A DNA stretch of 64,000 bases from assembly GCF_001522585.2 (NCBI RefSeq), contig NZ_CP013373.1, forward strand, positions 2,356,001-2,420,000. Reading direction: 5' to 3'. Source of the DNA: Burkholderia sp. NRF60-BP8. GTDB lineage: Bacteria > Pseudomonadota > Gammaproteobacteria > Burkholderiales > Burkholderiaceae. The position numbers and the translations under genes are program-made. Of the stretch, positions 59,684-64,000 are shown one piece after another. Below the pieces are notes generated by a model. The model did not search any database and was not told the DNA's origin. It saw nothing but the letters and a program-made list of their open reading frames with translations. Each line of letters begins with the position of its first letter. The first letter of the stretch is position 1.

Positions 59684-60526
59684 ATGCGGTTCTTGGTACT
59701 TAACTCAGACGCCGAGCGGCGTGACGGACTGAAGACCCTGTTGCGGCAGATCGACCGGCACGCCAGCATCAACGATGCGCCTGACGGCTTCCAGGCGCGC
59801 CGGCTGCTGCGCACCCAGCGTTTCGACCTCGTCGCGATCGACTGGCTGGACGTGGGCCGGGTGAGCGAGCTTCAGGCACTCGGCAACGCGTGCTCGCCGA
59901 CACCGGTCGCCGTTCTGGTCGACGACATCTCGCCCGACGCCATCCAGCGCTTCTTCAATTACGGCGTCGCGGGCGTGATCCCGCACTCCACGCGGCCGCA
60001 CCTGATCGTGCGCGCGCTCGAGATCGTCCTGCTGGGCGGATACTACATTCCGCCGATCGCCCTCAGCCTCCTGCCGTCCACGGCGACAGCGACGGCGCGC
60101 CACGATGCCCATTTCCAGACGCTCGCCGGCTCGCTGCCCCGGCGCCCGCCGAGCGGCCTCCTGTCACCGCGCCAAGCGCAGATCATGCGGTTCGTCCACA
60201 TGGGCAGCACGAACAAGATGATCGCGCGTACGCTCGGCATCAGCGAAGGCACCGTGAAAATCCACCTCGCGAGCATCTTCCAGCAGCTCGGTGCCGCAAA
60301 CCGCGCCGCCGCGGTCGCGATCTACAACGGCTGGCTGTCGCCCCATCTCGAGGTGTTGCTGGCGAACCGCAACCGCGCCCGCAAGCCGGCGATCGGCGAA
60401 CACGGCCCGGCTCCGCTGCGTACGCAACGGCACGACCGTCCGTACCCGTTGCCCATCGCGAATGCCGGCACGCAAGACCTGCCGCTCGCCGCCGAGCCGC
60501 CGGCACGGTTCCGGCGCGGACGCTAG
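59684..60526 (+). CDS. LuxR-type regulator with an atypical receiver domain
   Basis: The 280-residue protein has a receiver-like domain (about 1-118) and a NarL/LuxR helix-turn-helix (about 159-217: LSPRQAQIMRFVHMGSTNKM, then IARTLGISEGTVKIHLASIF). An Asp at the expected phosphorylation site (D53 in VAIDWLD) is present. The acidic pocket reads N-S-D (7-9) and the usual conserved lysine after the fifth strand is His (VIPHSTRP). Phosphotransfer may therefore be weak or absent. Residues 220-280 are a proline/arginine-rich tail. GGAGG lies just before ATG 59684. No histidine kinase gene is adjacent. Confidence 0.88.
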   Translation: MRFLVLNSDAERRDGLKTLLRQIDRHASINDAPDGFQARRLLRTQRFDLVAIDWLDVGRVSELQALGNACSPTPVAVLVDDISPDAIQRFFNYGVAGVIPHSTRPHLIVRALEIVLLGGYYIPPIALSLLPSTATATARHDAHFQTLAGSLPRRPPSGLLSPRQAQIMRFVHMGSTNKMIARTLGISEGTVKIHLASIFQQLGAANRAAAVAIYNGWLSPHLEVLLANRNRARKPAIGEHGPAPLRTQRHDRPYPLPIANAGTQDLPLAAEPPARFRRGR

Positions 60527-60602
60527 GCCAACAGTCTCGATATTGCGACGGTCGGACATGTGCAGGCTCCCACCTTTGATGCTCAACGAGTAATATGGAC
60601 GC

Positions 60603-61277
60603 ATGGGTTTTCTTTTCACACCGCTTCCGCTCTGGGTTGGCATCGGTGGCTGGATCGCCGCCGTGGCCCTGCTCGCGCTCGCGATCTGGAATCGCCCCTT
60701 CGTCCGTCTGCAAGACGCCACGCTTCAGCACGTGTGGCTTGCGCTCGTCACTGCGATCACGGTCCTGTGGGCCTCGAACGCATGGCTCGAAGATGGCATC
60801 GTCATGCATCTGCTTGGCGCAACGCTGCTCGTCACGCTGTTCGACTGGACACTCGCACTGGTCGCCATGGGCGCCGTCACGGCGGTTGCCGCGCTCATCT
60901 TCGACGCACCGTGGCAAGGCATCGGCCTGACCTATCTGATCTACGGTGCGCTGCCTGTCGGCGTGTCGGCGTTGCTGCAACGCGCCGCGCTCGCGTGGTT
61001 GCCGCACAACCTCGCGTCGTTCATCACCGGACAGGGTTTCCTGTCGCCGGCCATCGCGATCGTCGCGGTCGCCGCCGCGGCGGCCGGTGTCCAGCTCGCG
61101 CTCGCGGACGGCGTACCCGTCGTGATTCCGGCCGGCTATCTGCTGAACACCGCGCTGCTTGCGCTCGGCGAAGCATGGTTCACCGGCATGGCAACGGCAC
61201 TCATCGCCGTCTATCGTCCTGCGTGGGTCACGACCTTCGACGTCCGGCGCTACCGCCTTGGTGGCCCGCGGGCCTGA
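60603..61277 (+). CDS. CbiM-like energy-coupling-factor membrane component
   Basis: The 224-residue protein has about six hydrophobic segments and resembles the CbiM/NikM substrate-binding component of ECF transporters for cobalt or nickel, for example LEDGIVMHLLGATLLVTLFDW and LTYLIYGALPVGVSALLQRA. ECF systems also need ATPase and T components, and none is near. The N-terminal His-containing metal site of CbiM (MHI...) is not obvious, so function is uncertain. It follows the LuxR-type gene by 76 bases on the same strand. Confidence 0.7.
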   Translation: MGFLFTPLPLWVGIGGWIAAVALLALAIWNRPFVRLQDATLQHVWLALVTAITVLWASNAWLEDGIVMHLLGATLLVTLFDWTLALVAMGAVTAVAALIFDAPWQGIGLTYLIYGALPVGVSALLQRAALAWLPHNLASFITGQGFLSPAIAIVAVAAAAAGVQLALADGVPVVIPAGYLLNTALLALGEAWFTGMATALIAVYRPAWVTTFDVRRYRLGGPRA

Positions 61278-61413
61278 ATTCCTCCGAATCGGCTCGGCGC
61301 ACACGCATACCGACGGATTCCACGGCGCGCGCCGAATACGTCACCTACTGCCGCACAACTTTTTTACGCTAAGATTGAACTCCTGTTCTTCATCGGGCAT
61401 CTATACGTGCCCG

Positions 61414-62070
61414 ATGTCTCCTTCGCTCCTCACCAATAACCAGATGGACAGCTCACCTGCCTCGCTCCGGATTTTCCGGGCGCTCGGCAAGCTGGCAGCC
61501 TGTATCGCGGGCCTGTCGCTTGCGCTTCCCGCTCCGGTATTCGCCGACCTGCTCGACCAGCGCTCCGAACTGATCAACAAATTCGTCAACGAGATGCATG
61601 CCGATCCGCTCGCCGCCGATTGTGCGGCGCACGGCAGCTTCATCGCCAGCACCTCGACGGCCTTTGACCGAGTCGACTTCGCGCCGAATGCATTCGACAG
61701 CGGCAACGCGACGATCACGCCGTGGAATGACTCGTTCGACCAAGGCAAACAGCGCGTGAAAGTCGACAATATCGTCACCGTCGACGGGCTCGGCATCCAC
61801 AGCGACGGCAGCGATCCGACGCCGCTGAAATTCCGCTGCGGCTATGTCGGCCAGCAAATGCTCGCGTTCAGCTGGAACGATCCGGTTCCGCCGCTGAAGC
61901 CGCGCGTCGAGCGCTCGTCGTCTTCGACGAAGAAGTTCAAGGGCAAGTCGCACCGCGGTAAAGCCAAGGCGAAGGCATCGGGCCGCACCGGCAGCAAGAA
62001 GGCCGTCGCAACGAAGAAATCGAGCGGCCAGCACAAAGCCGTGAAGAAAAAAATTGCGAAGAAGTCCTGA
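61414..62070 (+). CDS. Secreted protein with lysine-rich C-terminal tail
   Basis: The 218-residue protein has a signal peptide (ALGKLAACIAGLSLALPAPVFA, about 23-44), a globular part (about 50-170: DLLDQRSELINKFVNEMHADP, ADCAAHGSF, LKFRCGYVGQQMLAFSW, with two Cys that may pair) and a tail of about 45 residues that is nearly all Lys, Ala, Ser and Gly. It may be a member of the BspC-domain group seen in Burkholderia; I am not sure. ATG 61444 is an alternative start. A terminator follows. Confidence 0.65.
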   Translation: MSPSLLTNNQMDSSPASLRIFRALGKLAACIAGLSLALPAPVFADLLDQRSELINKFVNEMHADPLAADCAAHGSFIASTSTAFDRVDFAPNAFDSGNATITPWNDSFDQGKQRVKVDNIVTVDGLGIHSDGSDPTPLKFRCGYVGQQMLAFSWNDPVPPLKPRVERSSSSTKKFKGKSHRGKAKAKASGRTGSKKAVATKKSSGQHKAVKKKIAKKS

Positions 62071-62094
62071 TACGGCGGACGGGTCAACAGCAGC

Positions 62095-62131
62095 AAAAAA
62101 GCCGGCGCATCTCGCGATGCGCCGGCTTTTT
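62095..62131. terminator. Bidirectional terminator
   Basis: AAGCCGGCGCATC - TCGC - GATGCGCCGGCTT is a 13-bp stem with A6 before it and T5 after. It serves the secreted-protein gene and the convergent carboxypeptidase gene. Confidence 0.93.
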
Positions 62132-62150
62132 CATGCGACGACGGCTGCGC

Positions 62151-63305
62151 TTACGCGAACGTGTCGACGTGCACCAGGATCGCGGCCAGCATCGCCGCAC
62201 CGAGCGCCGCGCTGCGCTCGCCGTTCCAGCCGACGCGCTCGTCGGGGAGGTTCGCGTTGTCCTTGAACGGCATCTCGAGCGTCAGCGACAGACAGCCGAA
62301 CTGGTGACCAATGTACTTCGACGCGAGCTTCAACGCATCTTCCTTGTACTTGCTCGCCGCGTAGCCATGCTCGGTCTGGAAGTCGGGGCTTGCGACCTTG
62401 AACGCGTCGATGAACGCAGCCTGCTCCTTGCCCTGCTGCTCGGTAAAGCTCGGCAGCATCTCCGAGCCGGCGACGAACACGTACGGCAGATCCTCGTCGC
62501 CGTGAATATCGAAGAACATGTCGCAGCCGATTGCATGGATCGCGTCGCGCACGGCCAGCACCTCGGGGCTGCGCTCGGCATCGGGCGCCATCCACTCGCG
62601 GTTCAGGTTCGCGCCGGCCGCATTGGTGCGCAGGTTACCGTGCACGCTGCCGTCCGGGTTCATGTTCGGGACGATGTAGAAGGTCACGCGATCGTAGAGC
62701 TTGCGCGCCACCGGGTCGCCGGCCCAGTCGCCCCAGCCGGCCAGCCGCTTGACCAGGCCTTCGACGAACCACTCGGCCATCGACTCGCCCGGATGCTGGC
62801 GCGCGATGATCCACACCTTCTTCTTCGGCGCACCGTCGGTTTCCGGCGTGCCGAGCGTCAACAGCGACATCGGACGGCCTTCGACCGTGCGGCCAAGCTC
62901 GACGACGCTGGCCTGCGGCAACTGCTGGACCGCCCCGAGAAACGCCGCGTGACGCTCTTCCGAGTACGGTTCGAAATACGCGTAGTAGATGCTGTCGAAC
63001 TCCGGCGTATGGTCGATGGTCATCGTCTTGCCGTCGAACGTCGTCGGCACGCGGAACCAGTCGACCCGGTCGTAGCTCGCGACCGCTTGGTAGTTGCGCC
63101 AGCCGGACGGATACGCGCATTCGGCTGCGTTCTCGAACGTCATCACGCACCGCTCGCCGCGCGCCCCCGTCAAGCGGTAGTAAAACCATTGCGCGAACTC
63201 CGAACGATTGTCGCCACGCACGCGCAGCCGGATTGCATCGGGGCTGTCGCACGACACGACGTCGATTGCGCCTGCGTCGAAATTACTGGTAATCGAAAGG
63301 GCCAT
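62151..63305 (-). CDS. M14-family zinc carboxypeptidase
   Basis: The 384-residue protein has an N-terminal beta-sandwich (about 1-120) and an M14 domain with zinc ligands in ARQHPGESMAEW (HxxE), a third His in FFDIHGDEDLP, and catalytic Glu in SLTLEMPFK. The layout, with an N-terminal domain and QHPGES, is that of the cytosolic carboxypeptidase (CCP/AGBL) branch. No signal peptide is seen. Such bacterial enzymes may trim C-terminal glutamates or peptides. The gene is convergent with the secreted-protein gene and separated from yaaA by a palindromic repeat. Confidence 0.9.
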   Translation of the reverse strand: MALSITSNFDAGAIDVVSCDSPDAIRLRVRGDNRSEFAQWFYYRLTGARGERCVMTFENAAECAYPSGWRNYQAVASYDRVDWFRVPTTFDGKTMTIDHTPEFDSIYYAYFEPYSEERHAAFLGAVQQLPQASVVELGRTVEGRPMSLLTLGTPETDGAPKKKVWIIARQHPGESMAEWFVEGLVKRLAGWGDWAGDPVARKLYDRVTFYIVPNMNPDGSVHGNLRTNAAGANLNREWMAPDAERSPEVLAVRDAIHAIGCDMFFDIHGDEDLPYVFVAGSEMLPSFTEQQGKEQAAFIDAFKVASPDFQTEHGYAASKYKEDALKLASKYIGHQFGCLSLTLEMPFKDNANLPDERVGWNGERSAALGAAMLAAILVHVDTFA

Positions 63306-63317
63306 CTATCTCTCCTT

Positions 63318-63424
63318 TGTCGACCGGTGTTAGCGCTTCAGCGCTTACACCGGTCCCATGCAAAGCTGTCGACCGGTGTTAGTGCTTCAGCGCTTAGACC
63401 GATTCCATGCAAAGCTGTCGACCG
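63318..63424. repeat. Tandem 49-bp palindromic repeats (REP-like)
   Basis: Two 49-bp units (63318-63366, 63367-63415) and the first nine bases of a third stand head to tail. Each has a hairpin: ACCGGTGTTAGCGC-TTCA-GCGCTTACACCGGT in the first copy, with one mismatch. The second copy is slightly degenerate. Such elements recur in Burkholderia intergenic DNA. It may also end transcription of yaaA. Confidence 0.88.
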
Positions 63425-63491
63425 AAGCAGGCGGTGTACCGCCCGGCCGGCCTCGTGCATGCGCCTGCCGCCTCGCGAACGGCCGGCAGGG

Positions 63492-64000
63492 TCACTCGCC
63501 GACGCGCCGGCGATATACGTAAGTCGAATCGTTCGATGCGGCCGCATCGAACGCATAGCCCTCGGTCGAGAATGCCTTCAGCGCCTTCGGGTCGGCGATA
63601 CGATTCTCGACGACAAAACGCGCCATCAGGCCGCGCGCGCGTTTCGCATGGAAGCTGATGATCTTGTAGCGGCCGCCCTTCCAGTCCTCGAATACCGGCG
63701 TGATGACCGGCGCGGCCAGCAGCTTCGGCTTGACCGACTTGAAGTATTCGGTCGACGCGCAGTTGATCAACACGCGCGCGGCGCCGCTGCGCGTCTCGAG
63801 CTGCTCGTTCAGCGCCCGCGTGATGCGGTCGCCCCAGAACGCATACAGATCCTTGCCGCGCGCATTCGCGAACCGCGTGCCCATCTCGAGCCGGTACGGC
63901 TGCAGCAGATCGAGCGGACGCAGCAGCCCGTACAGGCCCGACAACACGCGCACGTGCTGCTGCGCATAGTCGAGATCGGAGGACGACAGCGATTTCGCGT
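63492..64000 (-). CDS. yaaA: Peroxide stress protein YaaA, C-terminal part (cut by window edge)
   Basis: The visible residues include [27 protein letters not shown], the YaaA/DUF328 signature, then [32 protein letters not shown] and the C-terminal [24 protein letters not shown]. YaaA limits iron-driven oxidative damage during hydrogen-peroxide stress and binds DNA. The N-terminal part lies outside the window. The frame runs through the right edge without a stop. Confidence 0.93.
   Translation of the reverse strand, partial: AKSLSSSDLDYAQQHVRVLSGLYGLLRPLDLLQPYRLEMGTRFANARGKDLYAFWGDRITRALNEQLETRSGAARVLINCASTEYFKSVKPKLLAAPVITPVFEDWKGGRYKIISFHAKRARGLMARFVVENRIADPKALKAFSTEGYAFDAAASNDSTYVYRRRVGE

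Overview
The window is a gene-dense, GC-rich piece of a betaproteobacterial chromosome. It most likely comes from Burkholderia, probably the B. cepacia group on the main chromosome. The reasons are the codon usage, a complete 16S-Ile-Ala-23S-5S operon of Burkholderia type, an FtrABCD iron-uptake operon, a DUF3563 micro-protein, a HemP with a long N-terminus, and housekeeping genes (uvrB, murI, acs, fumarase). This assignment rests on recognising families by eye; no database search was made.

Layout. 1-8015: a photolyase cut by the window edge, a DHH phosphoesterase, a transporter/lactonase pair that probably handles a sugar acid, an AraC-type regulator divergent from a fatty-acid desaturase, and a HAD phosphatase. 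8139-12736: a compact tellurite/stress (Ter) operon, telA - VWA protein - TerC-like DUF475 - terD - one unrecognised gene. 13080-21273: an orphan type VI secretion (T6SS) effector island, vgrG - tle3 - DUF2875 adaptor - PAAR - second DUF2875 gene, with a strikingly AT-rich core. 21692-24984: a LysE-type exporter, a Fur-controlled TonB-dependent receptor and tRNA-Ser(GGA). 25213-29641: an acetate-type sodium symporter pair with acetyl-CoA synthetase. 29966-33139: a DMT exporter, a UPF0114 protein and class I fumarase.

33183-44248 is dominated by iron: bfr, bfd, tonB-exbB-exbD, hemP and ftrABCD, with murI, a LysR/pirin pair and a DUF1857 gene in between. Good 19-bp Fur-box candidates precede bfd, hemP and ftrA, and shorter Fur-like motifs precede bfr. 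Storage (Bfr), release (Bfd), outer-membrane energisation (TonB-ExbBD), haem uptake (HemP) and ferrous uptake (Ftr) would thus share one regulator. The TonB-dependent receptor at 22656 belongs to the same logic.

44364-52176 holds uvrB, tyrB, 3-hydroxybutyrate dehydrogenase, an aldo/keto reductase, rlmJ, two small proteins and a CueR-type regulator. 52447-57688 is the rRNA operon on the minus strand, with a promoter candidate and boxA at its head. 58257-64000 holds a DUF2863 protein, an atypical LuxR-type regulator, a CbiM-like membrane protein, a secreted protein with a lysine-rich tail, an M14 carboxypeptidase, a palindromic repeat pair, and yaaA cut by the window edge.

The most interesting region is the T6SS island. 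No separate immunity gene is recognisable, but there are two DUF2875 genes with unlike N-termini (membrane-anchored against probable lipoprotein) and very similar C-terminal parts. The Ter operon carries an unrecognised fifth protein, and the LuxR-type regulator appears to lack the conserved receiver lysine.
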